Origin: Methylocystaceae bacterium
GTDB taxonomy: Bacteria; Pseudomonadota; Alphaproteobacteria; Rhizobiales; Beijerinckiaceae
DNA length: 64,000 bases
Direction of reading: 5' to 3'
Assembly: GCA_009773555.1 (NCBI GenBank)
Contig: WSXZ01000035.1
Span: forward strand, 1 to 64,000
Notes under the pieces: generated by a model
What the model was told of the DNA's origin: nothing
Database searches by the model: none
The model's input: the letters and a program-made list of their open reading frames with translations, nothing else
In this document: piece by piece, positions 35,147 through 44,044 of the stretch
Position numbering within the stretch: the first letter of the stretch is position 1
How the letters are laid out: each line of letters begins with the position of its first letter
Position numbers and translations under genes: made by a program

Positions 35147-36697
35147 ATGGTCGAGAAGCAAGATCGCCGCTCGTTTATCAAAGCGGCGGCGGCGACGAGC
35201 GCCATGGGCGCCGTCGGCGCGCCTCGCAGCGAGGCGGCGACGAGCGTCTCCAATCTTCGGCTCGGCGAAGCGCGGCCATTCTCCTTCGAGACGCTCAAGC
35301 AGACGGCGCAGCGCCTCATCAAACAGCCTTACCGCAAGCCGAATATCCCTGCCCCCGAGATCACCTCGCAGATCGACTACGAGAAGTGGGGACAGATCAC
35401 CTACAACACCGATCACGCGCTTTTCGCCGACACCAAGGAGCGCTTCCCCGTAGAGTTCTTCCACCTTGGGATGTTCTTCAAGAAGGCCGTGCGCATGAAT
35501 GTCGTGGAAAACGGCGAGGCGCGCGAGGTTCTTTACGATACGAGCTACTTCAATATGCCGGCGGATTCGATCGCCCGCCAATTGCCGCCCGGCGCCGGCT
35601 TCGCGGGATTTCGCATTCAGGAGGCCAAGGACGGCGCGCTCGACTGGAAGAAGAACGACTGGGTGGCGTTTCTCGGCGCGTCATATTTCCGCGCGATCGG
35701 CGAATTGCGGCAATATGGCATGTCGGCGCGCGGCGTCGCGCTCGATACCTGGCAAGCAGGATCGAACGAAGAATTCCCTGATTTCACTGAAATTTACATC
35801 GGCCCGGAGACCGCCGACGGCGTCGTCCTGCATGCGCTGCTTGAAGGCCCCTCGATCGTCGGCGCCTATCGCTTCCTGATGACGCGCGGCAAGGGCGTCG
35901 TCATGGACATCGACTGCTCGCTGGCGCCCCTCACCTCGATGTTCTGGTTCTCGGAGACCGCAAAGCCGACGGCCATCGATTGGCGGCCTGAAGTGCATGA
36001 TTCCGACGGGTTGAGCATGTGGACCGGCGCGGGCGAGCGCTTGTGGCGGCCATTGAACAATCCGAATCGGGTCATGGCGTCGGCGTTTGGCGACAAGAAT
36101 CCTAAGGGCTTCGGCCTGATGCAGCGCGACCGCAATTACGATCACTATCTCGACAACGTGTTCTACGATCGCCGCCCGAGCGTGTGGATCGAGCCCAAGG
36201 GCGATTGGGGCAAGGGCGCGATTCAACTCATCGAAATCCCGACGGATGACGAGATCCACGACAATATCGTCGTCATCTGGGCGCCCGAGAAGCCGGCCGT
36301 TCCCGGCGCCTCCTTCGAATATTCCTACCGGCTGCATTGGCTTGCGGACGAGCCCTATCCGACCAAGCTCGCGCGCTGCGTCGCGACGAGGCTCGGCAAC
36401 GGCGGCCAGCCCGGCAGGCCGCGGCCCAAGGGCGTGCGCAAATTCATGGTGGAGTTCCTGGGCGAGCCCCTCGCCAAGCTCCCCTTTGGGGTGAAGCCCG
36501 AACCGGTGTTATGGGCTTCGCGCGGAACATTCTCCTACGTGTTCACCGAAGCGGTTTTTGACAATGTGCCGGGCCATTGGCGGGCGCAATTCGACCTGAC
36601 CGTGGAAGGCTCTGAGCCTGTGGAGATGCGCCTGTTCCTCAAGAACGGCGATGAGGTGCTTTCGGAAAATTGGCTGTATCAATATCACCCGCTCTAA
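35147..36697 (+). CDS. opgD: periplasmic glucan biosynthesis protein OpgG/OpgD
   Basis: Works on osmoregulated periplasmic glucan backbones in the periplasm. I start at 35147 (MVEKQDRRSFIK), which gives a short Tat signal (DRRSFIKAAAATSAMGAV) and has AAGGAC upstream; an upstream ATG at 35066 adds a basic, non-conserved stretch. The Tat signal favours OpgD over Sec-exported OpgG. The MdoG domain follows, with FFHLGMFFKKAVRMNVV, FRAIGELRQYGMSARGVALD and the GLMQRDRNYDHYLD motif near residue 320. About 516 residues is the usual length. No glucosyltransferase opgH lies nearby. Confidence 0.9.
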   Translation: MVEKQDRRSFIKAAAATSAMGAVGAPRSEAATSVSNLRLGEARPFSFETLKQTAQRLIKQPYRKPNIPAPEITSQIDYEKWGQITYNTDHALFADTKERFPVEFFHLGMFFKKAVRMNVVENGEAREVLYDTSYFNMPADSIARQLPPGAGFAGFRIQEAKDGALDWKKNDWVAFLGASYFRAIGELRQYGMSARGVALDTWQAGSNEEFPDFTEIYIGPETADGVVLHALLEGPSIVGAYRFLMTRGKGVVMDIDCSLAPLTSMFWFSETAKPTAIDWRPEVHDSDGLSMWTGAGERLWRPLNNPNRVMASAFGDKNPKGFGLMQRDRNYDHYLDNVFYDRRPSVWIEPKGDWGKGAIQLIEIPTDDEIHDNIVVIWAPEKPAVPGASFEYSYRLHWLADEPYPTKLARCVATRLGNGGQPGRPRPKGVRKFMVEFLGEPLAKLPFGVKPEPVLWASRGTFSYVFTEAVFDNVPGHWRAQFDLTVEGSEPVEMRLFLKNGDEVLSENWLYQYHPL

Positions 36698-36841
36698 CGG
36701 GGGCGATTGACACTCCCGCCGTCTTCGGGCCAAGACTTCGGTGAGTTGCTAAGAGGCATATACGGAAAGGCTTCCTCGCCTCGTTCGCAGCGCCTCTAAG
36801 GCTGCGGACGTTCATTCGCGAATGCGCCAGGAAATTGGAAA

Positions 36842-38071
36842 ATGACGAAGCGAATTACCAAGTGTCGCGTTAGCGGCTCCACCAATCTCGTCTCGGTTCT
36901 GGCGCTCGGCGACCAGGCGCTCACGGGCGTTTTTCCGAGCTCCCGCGAGACGCCTGTCACGGTCGGCCCTCTGGAACTCGTCTGGTGCCCTGATTCAGGC
37001 CTTCTGCAGCTCGCGCACAGCTATGAAGCAAGCGAGATGTATGGCGAGAACTACGGGTATCGCTCAGGCCTCAATCAGTCGATGGTGCGACACCTGACCC
37101 AGAAGATCGCCCATCTCGAGCGATTCGCCGATCTCAAGCCCGGCGACGCGGTGCTCGACATCGGCTCAAACGACGCGACGTCTCTCAAGGCCTATACGAC
37201 GTCGAGCTTGACGCGCATCGGCATCGATCCCACCGGCGCCAAGTTCCGACAATATTATCCAGACGATATCAAGCTTGCGCCGGAGTTCTTCTCTTCGCAG
37301 GCGTTTGAAAAGCTCTCGCCGAAGCGGGCGAAGATCGTCACGTCGATCGCGATGTTCTACGATCTCGACGATCCCGTCTGGTTCGCCCGCGAAGTCGCAA
37401 AGGCGCTTGCGCCCGACGGAGTATGGCATTTCGAGCAGAGCTATATGCCGTCGATGCTGCGGCTCACCTCCTACGACACGATCTGCCACGAACACATCGA
37501 ATATTACTCGCTGGGGGTCATCGAGAAAATTCTCGATGCGGCCGATCTTGAGATTCTCGACGTGCAGATGAATGCGGTCAACGGCGGCAGTTTCGCCGTC
37601 ACCGCCGGCCACAAGAACGCGCAGCGCAAGCGCAATCTCGCGGTGATCGACTGGCTGTTGGCGCAAGAGGAGCGGATGGGGCTGAACACGCCTCGCCCCT
37701 ACCGCGATTTCGAAGATCGCGTATTCCGCCATCGCGAGGACCTGCGCCGCTTGCTGCGCGCGCTCAAGGACGACAACAAGCGCATCCTCGGCTACGGCGC
37801 CTCGACCAAGGGCAACGTGGTGCTGCAATTCTGCGACATCGGCCCTGACCTCGTCGAGGCGATCGCCGAAGTCAATCCAGACAAATTCGGATGCTTCACG
37901 CCCGGCTCACATATCCCGATCGTCTCGGAAGCCGAGGCGCGGGCCATGAAGCCGGATTATTTCCTCGTGCTGCCCTGGCATTTCAAGGACGGGATATTGG
38001 CGCGGGAGCAGGAATATCTCGCCAGCGGCGGCAAGATGATCTTCCCCTTTCCGGAGATCGAGATCGTCTGA
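36842..38071 (+). CDS. SAM-dependent C-methyltransferase (nucleotide-sugar type, Methyltransf_13/14 layout)
   Basis: A 409-residue protein with the three-part layout of sugar C-methyltransferases such as TylC3/NovU: a small N-terminal zinc domain, a SAM domain and a C-terminal domain. Motif I is AVLDIGSNDATSL (about residues 100-112). The family's ICHEHIEYYS stretch (about 215) and the C-terminal GYGASTKGNVVLQF nucleotide-like loop (about 318-331) are intact. In the zinc domain only one Cys of each usual CxxC pair is seen: CRVS near residue 8 and CPDS near 49. It opens the glycan cluster, so it probably methylates a deoxysugar precursor of a surface glycan. Confidence 0.82.
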   Translation: MTKRITKCRVSGSTNLVSVLALGDQALTGVFPSSRETPVTVGPLELVWCPDSGLLQLAHSYEASEMYGENYGYRSGLNQSMVRHLTQKIAHLERFADLKPGDAVLDIGSNDATSLKAYTTSSLTRIGIDPTGAKFRQYYPDDIKLAPEFFSSQAFEKLSPKRAKIVTSIAMFYDLDDPVWFAREVAKALAPDGVWHFEQSYMPSMLRLTSYDTICHEHIEYYSLGVIEKILDAADLEILDVQMNAVNGGSFAVTAGHKNAQRKRNLAVIDWLLAQEERMGLNTPRPYRDFEDRVFRHREDLRRLLRALKDDNKRILGYGASTKGNVVLQFCDIGPDLVEAIAEVNPDKFGCFTPGSHIPIVSEAEARAMKPDYFLVLPWHFKDGILAREQEYLASGGKMIFPFPEIEIV

Positions 38072-38104
38072 TCAACTCAACGCACCCATTTTGGAGTTGA
38101 AGCA

Positions 38105-39850
38105 ATGCTAGCGGGCCTCATTGTCTCACACAAAGGCGAACATTGCGGCGTCTATCAATATGGCCGGAACTTGTATGACGTCTTGACGAAAGATCAGACG
38201 ATCAACTGGTCCTATGTAGAATGCGCGGGCTTTGAGGAATTGAAGACCGCCGTTTACGACGCGAAACCGGACGTCATTCTCTTCAATCATCATCCGAGCA
38301 CGATGAATTGGCTTACGACGGCGCCGACGACGGAACTCGGCGCGACGCTCTTTGGCCTCCTCCATCAGGTGACCCAGGAAATCGCCGATCGTGCGAGTGT
38401 CGCACCGTTCGATTTCCTCATTTGCCTCGATCCGACGCTCGTTCCCCGCAATCCCGCACTCCTGCGCGCGCCGCGGTTTCTTCCGGCCCCTCCAGCAAAG
38501 GCGCCGCAGCCGCCCGAGGTCTTCACGATCGGCTCCTTCGGCTTCGCGACGCCGGGCAAAGGCTTCGATCGGCTCTGCGAACTGGTGAACGACCAATTCG
38601 ACCGCGCCGTGATTCGAATCAACCTCCCCCCGCATGATGACCCCAGCATCGTCCCTGAGTCCCGGTTCGCAGAAACAGTCGAGAAATGCAGTAAAGCAAT
38701 CACCAAATCTGGTATTGAGTTGCAGGCGACGAGCCATTTTTTTGACAATGCGCAGATCGTTGAATTTCTTGCTGCGAATACGATGAATGCTTTCGTCTAT
38801 GACGACATGTCGTCAGGCATATCAAGTTGCGTCGACTTTGCTTTAGCGTCGGGACGACCTTTCGCATTGACGCGCTCGGCGATGTTTCGCCACATGTTTC
38901 ACGTTAATCCTTCGATCTTCATCGAAGATCGCGACCTGATCGATATCGCCGAAGGCGACACGTCCATGCTCGAAGCGCTGCGCAACGCCGCTGCGCCGGA
39001 GAAGGTGGCCGCCGAGTTGAACCGGTCCATGATCCACGCGATGAGAGCGCGAGAGGCGAGCCGCGCCACGCCCGATGGACGCGGCTTCAACAAGATTCTC
39101 GACGATCGCTCGCGGACCGCTTATAGCGACGCGATCAACGATCTCGCTCAACATGTCCCAGACATGCTCGCCCGTAAGATCGAACGCGCGAACATTCAGC
39201 AAGGCTTTGCGCTCGACACCGCTCAGCGCTTTCTCGCCGAATGCCCTAACGCCCGCATCTTGGCGGCAGGCTCCTTTGAAGATACGGCCGTCGCTTCGCT
39301 CTGTGAGCTAGGCTTCCAGATCGATGAGATCGACCCGAACGTCAATGGAATGACGTTGCTCGATTTCTATCGCGCTCCTGAGGCCCGGCTAGGCTCCTAT
39401 GACCTATGCCTCAGCGTATCGGTTCTTGAACATGTGGCGGATGACGAGCAATTCGTCCGCATTATCAGCGAATTCCTCCGGCCCGGCGGCCTCGCGGTGC
39501 TGACCGTGGATTTCAAGGAAAGCTGGCGACCGGGACAAATCAAGCCGATCGTCGATCATCGGCTCTACACGACTCATGATCTGCGTGACAGGTTGATCAA
39601 CGCGATGGGAGAATGCGCGCTTGTCGATCCGCCAATCTGGTCCGAAGGGGTCGAAGATTTTGAATATGAGGGCAGCGAATACGGCTTCGCGGGCTTCGTG
39701 TTCAGAAAGCTCGACGCCGAGTTCGTTCGCATGGCGAACGTGCAGCCTGTCTGGCGGGAATTGCTTGCGCAGTCGCAATCGCAAGGGTCGAGCATACCGC
39801 GAGAGGACAAGATGACGGCCATCAAACGCATTTTTGGCGTCGGGCGGTAA
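38105..39850 (+). CDS. fusion protein: glycosyltransferase-like N-terminus and SAM methyltransferase C-terminus
   Basis: A 581-residue protein made of two parts. Residues 1-330 look like a GT-B glycosyltransferase: SHKGEHCGVYQYGRNL near the start, an IGSFGFATPGKGFDRL segment (about 142-157) typical of the linker into the C-terminal GT-B domain, and YDDMSSGISSCVDFALASGRP. Residues about 365-530 are a class I methyltransferase: RILAAGSFEDTAVASL in place of motif I, then YDLCLSVSVLEHVADDEQFV and FLRPGGLAVLTVDF. The methyltransferase motif I lacks the usual GxGxG. It sits 33 bp after the C-methyltransferase gene. Substrates are unknown; a coupled glycosylation-methylation step is inference. Confidence 0.7.
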   Translation: MLAGLIVSHKGEHCGVYQYGRNLYDVLTKDQTINWSYVECAGFEELKTAVYDAKPDVILFNHHPSTMNWLTTAPTTELGATLFGLLHQVTQEIADRASVAPFDFLICLDPTLVPRNPALLRAPRFLPAPPAKAPQPPEVFTIGSFGFATPGKGFDRLCELVNDQFDRAVIRINLPPHDDPSIVPESRFAETVEKCSKAITKSGIELQATSHFFDNAQIVEFLAANTMNAFVYDDMSSGISSCVDFALASGRPFALTRSAMFRHMFHVNPSIFIEDRDLIDIAEGDTSMLEALRNAAAPEKVAAELNRSMIHAMRAREASRATPDGRGFNKILDDRSRTAYSDAINDLAQHVPDMLARKIERANIQQGFALDTAQRFLAECPNARILAAGSFEDTAVASLCELGFQIDEIDPNVNGMTLLDFYRAPEARLGSYDLCLSVSVLEHVADDEQFVRIISEFLRPGGLAVLTVDFKESWRPGQIKPIVDHRLYTTHDLRDRLINAMGECALVDPPIWSEGVEDFEYEGSEYGFAGFVFRKLDAEFVRMANVQPVWRELLAQSQSQGSSIPREDKMTAIKRIFGVGR

Positions 39851-39880
39851 ATTGACCATCAAACCACAGGGCAGGACTCC

Positions 39881-40555
39881 ATGACGGCCGAAAAAGACGT
39901 GGACATCCTGGTCCACGATAAATTCTTCAAAGATAAGAGCGAGCCGGGCGTATTTGTCGAGGTTGGCGCCGCCCTTCCCGACTATTTGTCAATCAGCGCG
40001 AGGTTTCGCGACCTTGGATGGAAAATCGTCGCGATCGAGCCAAATCCAGAATTTTGCGCGGCCCATCGAAGCCGTGGACACCAAATCTACGAATACGCTT
40101 GCAGCGACGTCGACGCCGACGACATGGATTTCTTCGTCGTCGATTCACAGGGCGCCGATTACCTAGGCGGGACGGTTTCTTTCGAGTCTTTCTCCTCTCT
40201 CGGCATAAAAGACGAGTTTGCCGAGCTTCACGAGACGGTCAAGAACAACACGCTCGTAAAGACCGTGCCGGTCAAAGTGAGGCGATTGGACACCATTTTG
40301 AAGGAACATGAGCCCGAAATCGATCATATCGACATCCTCGCGATCGACGTCGAAGGCTGGGAGCTGAACGTGTTGCGAGGGCTGTCGCTGGAAAAGTATA
40401 ATCCCAGCGTCGTCATCCTCGAAAACCTCTTTAATAAGGAGGAGTACGTCGAGTTCATGAAAAAAGCCGGCTACGCCATGTGGAGTCGCCTTGAGCCAAA
40501 TGACGTCTATGTCGCGACTCGCCTGCTAGACTTTATGGCGAAGCTTAAAAAGTAA
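39881..40555 (+). CDS. FkbM-family methyltransferase
   Basis: A 224-residue SAM methyltransferase with the FkbM pattern: VFVEVGAALPDYLSISARF (motif I region, residues about 24-42), KIVAIEPNPEFCAAH, VPVKVRRLDTILKEH and the IDILAIDVEGWELNVLRGL stretch (about 145-170) that marks the family. FkbM enzymes O-methylate sugars or other hydroxyls. A CAGGGCAGGA ribosome site precedes the ATG. It follows the fusion gene by 30 bp and should be in the same transcript. Confidence 0.88.
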   Translation: MTAEKDVDILVHDKFFKDKSEPGVFVEVGAALPDYLSISARFRDLGWKIVAIEPNPEFCAAHRSRGHQIYEYACSDVDADDMDFFVVDSQGADYLGGTVSFESFSSLGIKDEFAELHETVKNNTLVKTVPVKVRRLDTILKEHEPEIDHIDILAIDVEGWELNVLRGLSLEKYNPSVVILENLFNKEEYVEFMKKAGYAMWSRLEPNDVYVATRLLDFMAKLKK

Positions 40556-40846
40556 CGGCTCGCGATTAACGTCCAGCGCCGGTTTACAGCACAGCCCACA
40601 CAGCCAAAATCCCGAGCGCCCTATTCCACCCTTTTCATAGGCGGCCCAAAGCCGATCGCCCAACCGCTTTAGAGACCTGGCCTTTGAGTATTTTCCGAGC
40701 GTCGATAGAGTTTCTGCGGATTTTTTAAGGACGGGGGCTGGGACGTAACGCTTGACGACTGCGGGTAGCTCTTCTTGCGCACGTGTGGTTTCGCTCGACT
40801 CAAAAAACCTTCTGCTCGCGTGAACTGGTTATCTCGCGTGAACTGG

Positions 40847-41896
40847 CTATCCTGCGTGCCGCTCGTCCATCTTTCCGTTCCGCAATCTCTGTTTCTCGTG
40901 GTGCGCGCTGAGTTCGGGCTGTTGCCGTCTGAAGCGCTCAGCCGACATCATCGCATAGGCGAATTTCGCGCGCAGATTGCCGAATGAAAAATCGCAATAG
41001 ACCTTTTTCATCAGGCTATCCATCAGCGTCCGGCTTTCGCCCGCCGGATTGACGAAGCACATGAATTTGCCAAGCTGCATCGCGAGCGGATGGAACTCAT
41101 GTTTGATCACGCGCCTCACGTGGAAGGCCTCGATGCTGTCGTGGCCGAAGAAGCGGTCGGCGATATTGTGGAATCCGTCGATGGCGATGCGATAGCGATT
41201 GACCATGCCGCCGCCTGCGAAGGAGTCATTGTCGGGGCGCCGGTCCAGCAGCGCGCCAGAGAGGACTTTGATGCTCAAGCCGCCAGGCATCAGTTCGAAA
41301 AAGCGCGCCACATGCCCCCAGCAGCTGCCGACGAATTCTTCATTGAGCGGCACGCGATTCCAGGTCGAACGCTTCACGATGATTCCGCCGATGAAGCTGA
41401 AGAACGCTTCGGTGTTGACCGCTTTGCTGAAATAGTCGCGGCGGCTGCGCGAATCTGAAAGTTCGTAGACAGCGCCGTCCTCACACGCGACGGTCGGATA
41501 TTCGGTCCAGCTGTCGTGGTAAAAATAATACTCCATGTGCTTGCACAAATAGAGATCATAGCCGCTTTGAATTTCGCTCAGCGCGCGACGCAGCGCGCCC
41601 GGCCGCATGATGTCGTCGCCGCTGAACAGCCAGCAATAGTCGCCGGTTGCGGGCTCAACGGACTTCGCCATGTCGCGGTCGATGCCGCCTTTCTGAGGTT
41701 GACGCACATATTTGATATTGGGATGCTTGCGCTCGTAGCCTGCGACAATTTCCGCCGTGTTGTCGGTCGAAGCGCCGTCGAGGATGACGATTTGCACTTC
41801 ATCCCCACCGTCCTGACCAAGGATTGAGTCGAGAGTCTCAGGAATGAATTTCGCGAAATTATAGATGGGAATGCAGATGGAAAGGCTGGCGGTCAT
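40847..41896 (-). CDS. glycosyltransferase family 2
   Basis: A 349-residue GT-A type glycosyltransferase starting MTASLSICIPIYNFAKFI at 41896. The nucleotide-sugar motif IVILDGASTDNTAEIV (about residues 37-52) and the DxD-like SGDDI (about 98-102) are present. The C-terminal half has no membrane helices. It is convergent with the three methyltransferase genes and shares strand with the next glycosyltransferase, 45 bp away. Two near-identical 18-bp direct repeats (GCGTGAACTGG...) lie at 40818-40853, across its stop. The donor sugar cannot be told. The 290 bp between this gene and the FkbM gene show nothing else. Confidence 0.85.
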   Translation of the reverse strand: MTASLSICIPIYNFAKFIPETLDSILGQDGGDEVQIVILDGASTDNTAEIVAGYERKHPNIKYVRQPQKGGIDRDMAKSVEPATGDYCWLFSGDDIMRPGALRRALSEIQSGYDLYLCKHMEYYFYHDSWTEYPTVACEDGAVYELSDSRSRRDYFSKAVNTEAFFSFIGGIIVKRSTWNRVPLNEEFVGSCWGHVARFFELMPGGLSIKVLSGALLDRRPDNDSFAGGGMVNRYRIAIDGFHNIADRFFGHDSIEAFHVRRVIKHEFHPLAMQLGKFMCFVNPAGESRTLMDSLMKKVYCDFSFGNLRAKFAYAMMSAERFRRQQPELSAHHEKQRLRNGKMDERHAG

Positions 41897-41940
41897 CGAC
41901 GCAAGATCCCTACGCGAGAGGTGAGAGCCCTCGCTGCGCT

Positions 41941-43413
41941 TCAATCGGCCGGAAGATAGGCGGAAGCGGCAGTTGAGGCAACGCGGCGATCCGCGACTTC
42001 GTTCGGCGGCTCAAGAACCTTGGCCAGTTCGACGGCGTCGATCTGATAGCGATCTCCCCGCATCATTGAGACAAGCCGTGCGGCCGATTGTCGCCAGGTC
42101 GTTACCGTCGGGGCCTTGATCTCTCTTGCTTCAAAGAGCGCTTCGCGCACGCGTTCGGCGAGCGCCTGCGTATCGAGAACATCGAAATAGACAGCGTCGT
42201 CGCCGCCGACTTCGCGGAAAACCGGGATATCGCTAGCGATCACCCGCGCGCCGTGATGCGCGGCTTCGATCAGCGGCATGCCGAAGCCCTCGACGAAGGA
42301 TGGAAAGATCAAGCCCCGCGCGCGCGGATATAGATACGAAAGATCGGCGTCGCTCGCATTGTCGAGCCAGAACAGCCGGCGTCCGTATTCGCTGTGCTGT
42401 CTGATACGGCGTTGCAACGCCCGCGTGTTCCAACCCGGCCGGCCGACGATCACGTAACGCGTCTCGCACCCTTCCGACCAAAGACGTTCAAACGCGTCCA
42501 AAGCGATGGGATAGGCCTTGCGCGGCTCGAGCGTGCCGACGCTCATGAAGAACGGCGCCGGCGCTGAAGCGATACGCTCGACGGCCTTTGAGGGCGCTTC
42601 CTGAGCGCCAGCGCGAAAATCGGCGCCAAGCGGCCACCAGCCGATCCGCATAGTCGCGGGCGTCGCGAGACCTTGTTCCCGCACGTAGTCCACGAGGTCC
42701 CTTGCGACGCTCTGCGAGATGCAGACGATCGCGTCGCATTGCAGCAGCACCTTCTCGAACCAGGGCTTGAAGGGCGCGCTGTTCTTTAAGGCGGTCGCGG
42801 CAGGATAACGCAAGGGGATGAGATCATAGAGGCAGCCGACGACTTCGGCGCCAACCTCATGCGCTGCGCTTAAGAGCGGCGGATATTCCTCGACGAAGCC
42901 CCATCCGGAATCGAGCAAAAGCAGCGTGTCGCCCGATTGCAGTTCAACCGCGTCGGGCAAATTGTCGTGCTGAAAATGGCCATACAACCGGCCCGCTTCG
43001 AGATAGACCGGAAGCGCTTCGCCGCTTTCGACGCAGGCGCGCGCGATTTCGCGCACGACCCGTTGGACGCCCGTATGGCCGCGAAAGCGATGCGTCGCCG
43101 TCATATCGATGAGCAGACGATTATGCGCCGCCGGCGGTGGGATGGCGACTTGGAGGCGCGTGCGCAGGGCCTGCGCCTTCGCGGCGTCCGGCGCGCGCCA
43201 GCGCCCGTCGTGCAGGCGGCTTAGGCCAAGCACGCGAGAGAGCGTCCAATAGAGCTCCAACGCCTTGGCGTAGACGAACCGAACGCGCGGATCGACGTCA
43301 TACTGCTCGATATCGCTCAACTCGCGATGCAACTCCTTGAGCAGATACGCGCCGCCTTTCGCCGTGCCACCCGTTCGGACGGATCTCGCAAGAAAGCTAA
43401 AGCGTGCGGCCAA
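41941..43413 (-). CDS. glycosyltransferase family 4 (GT-B)
   Basis: A 490-residue GT-B enzyme. The N-terminal ~90 residues are a helical extension, followed by DMTATHRFRGHTGVQRVVRE (about 103-122), where the HTGVQR is a family-typical acceptor-side loop. The donor-side domain shows FFMSVGTLEPRKAYPIALDAF (about 290-310), IVGRPGWNTRAL, DLSYLYPRARGLIFPSFVEGFGMPLIEA with the catalytic EGFG. The layout resembles mannosyltransferases of O-antigen/exopolysaccharide loci. The initiator appears to be TTG, overlapping the preceding small gene by 17 bp, so coupling between them is likely. Confidence 0.85.
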   Translation of the reverse strand: MAARFSFLARSVRTGGTAKGGAYLLKELHRELSDIEQYDVDPRVRFVYAKALELYWTLSRVLGLSRLHDGRWRAPDAAKAQALRTRLQVAIPPPAAHNRLLIDMTATHRFRGHTGVQRVVREIARACVESGEALPVYLEAGRLYGHFQHDNLPDAVELQSGDTLLLLDSGWGFVEEYPPLLSAAHEVGAEVVGCLYDLIPLRYPAATALKNSAPFKPWFEKVLLQCDAIVCISQSVARDLVDYVREQGLATPATMRIGWWPLGADFRAGAQEAPSKAVERIASAPAPFFMSVGTLEPRKAYPIALDAFERLWSEGCETRYVIVGRPGWNTRALQRRIRQHSEYGRRLFWLDNASDADLSYLYPRARGLIFPSFVEGFGMPLIEAAHHGARVIASDIPVFREVGGDDAVYFDVLDTQALAERVREALFEAREIKAPTVTTWRQSAARLVSMMRGDRYQIDAVELAKVLEPPNEVADRRVASTAASAYLPAD

Positions 43414-43798
43414 CGGCCATTCTGCTGGAAGGCATCGGAAAAATCACGATATTTCCGCCCTGCCCCGATGCGGCGATCACCGCCGCCGCGATGTCCGCCG
43501 CTGCTTCGCTCACGCAGCGCCGCAAAAACGAATGGGCGGCGCCTTCGAAATTCATGCTCAGCAAGTCATGGGCGCATTGTTCCGCCCGTACGAGTGAGAT
43601 TTCCGCCAAAGGCGGCACAGGATCAGCGCTCGACAAATTGGAGAGTGCGTTTAACTCCCTTTCGAGCGCGCGACGCGCGAAATCCGGCAGCGCGGCAAGC
43701 ACTTGGCGCTCGAAATAGGTTCGAAGCTTATTCGCGGCGTCTTCAAATAATGCACAAGCTTGGCCGTCCGTCGAAAGCTTAGCGTTAGTCGCGTTCAT
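43397..43798 (-). CDS. hypothetical protein at the head of the glycosyltransferase pair
   Basis: A 133-residue soluble, mostly helical protein starting MNATNAKLST at 43798 with a GGAAGGTGTGGG ribosome site. It has no signal peptide or membrane segment. Distinct words are FEDAANKLRTYFERQVLAA (about 18-36) and LVRAEQCAHDLLSMNFEGAA. Its stop lies inside the start of the GT4 gene. I do not recognise the family. The 246 bp upstream, up to the broken arsA, are relatively AT-rich and hold no gene I can support. Confidence 0.6.
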   Translation of the reverse strand: MNATNAKLSTDGQACALFEDAANKLRTYFERQVLAALPDFARRALERELNALSNLSSADPVPPLAEISLVRAEQCAHDLLSMNFEGAAHSFLRRCVSEAAADIAAAVIAASGQGGNIVIFPMPSSRMAVGRTL

Positions 43799-44044
43799 CC
43801 CACACCTTCCGACAGCCAAGATCTAAGCTTTACGACGCAAGCAAGACAGAAGCTTTTTTGCTCCGGCATCTACCTCAATACACAATTACGGCAAACAAAA
43901 GGAGACGCCAAAATCATCGAGCCAGCCTCCGCTTAGGCGCTGCCCTCCGGTTATGGGACGTGTGGGCAACAAGCGAGAGGCGTCTACCGGTTGCACGAAA
44001 CTGAGATGTGAACTGGATATATTAGGTTAGCCGGCGACGACGTC

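Noticed and set aside
40818-40853. Two 18-bp direct repeats GCGTGAACTGG...
   Set aside because: Only two imperfect copies at the end of a glycosyltransferase gene; too little to call an element or array.
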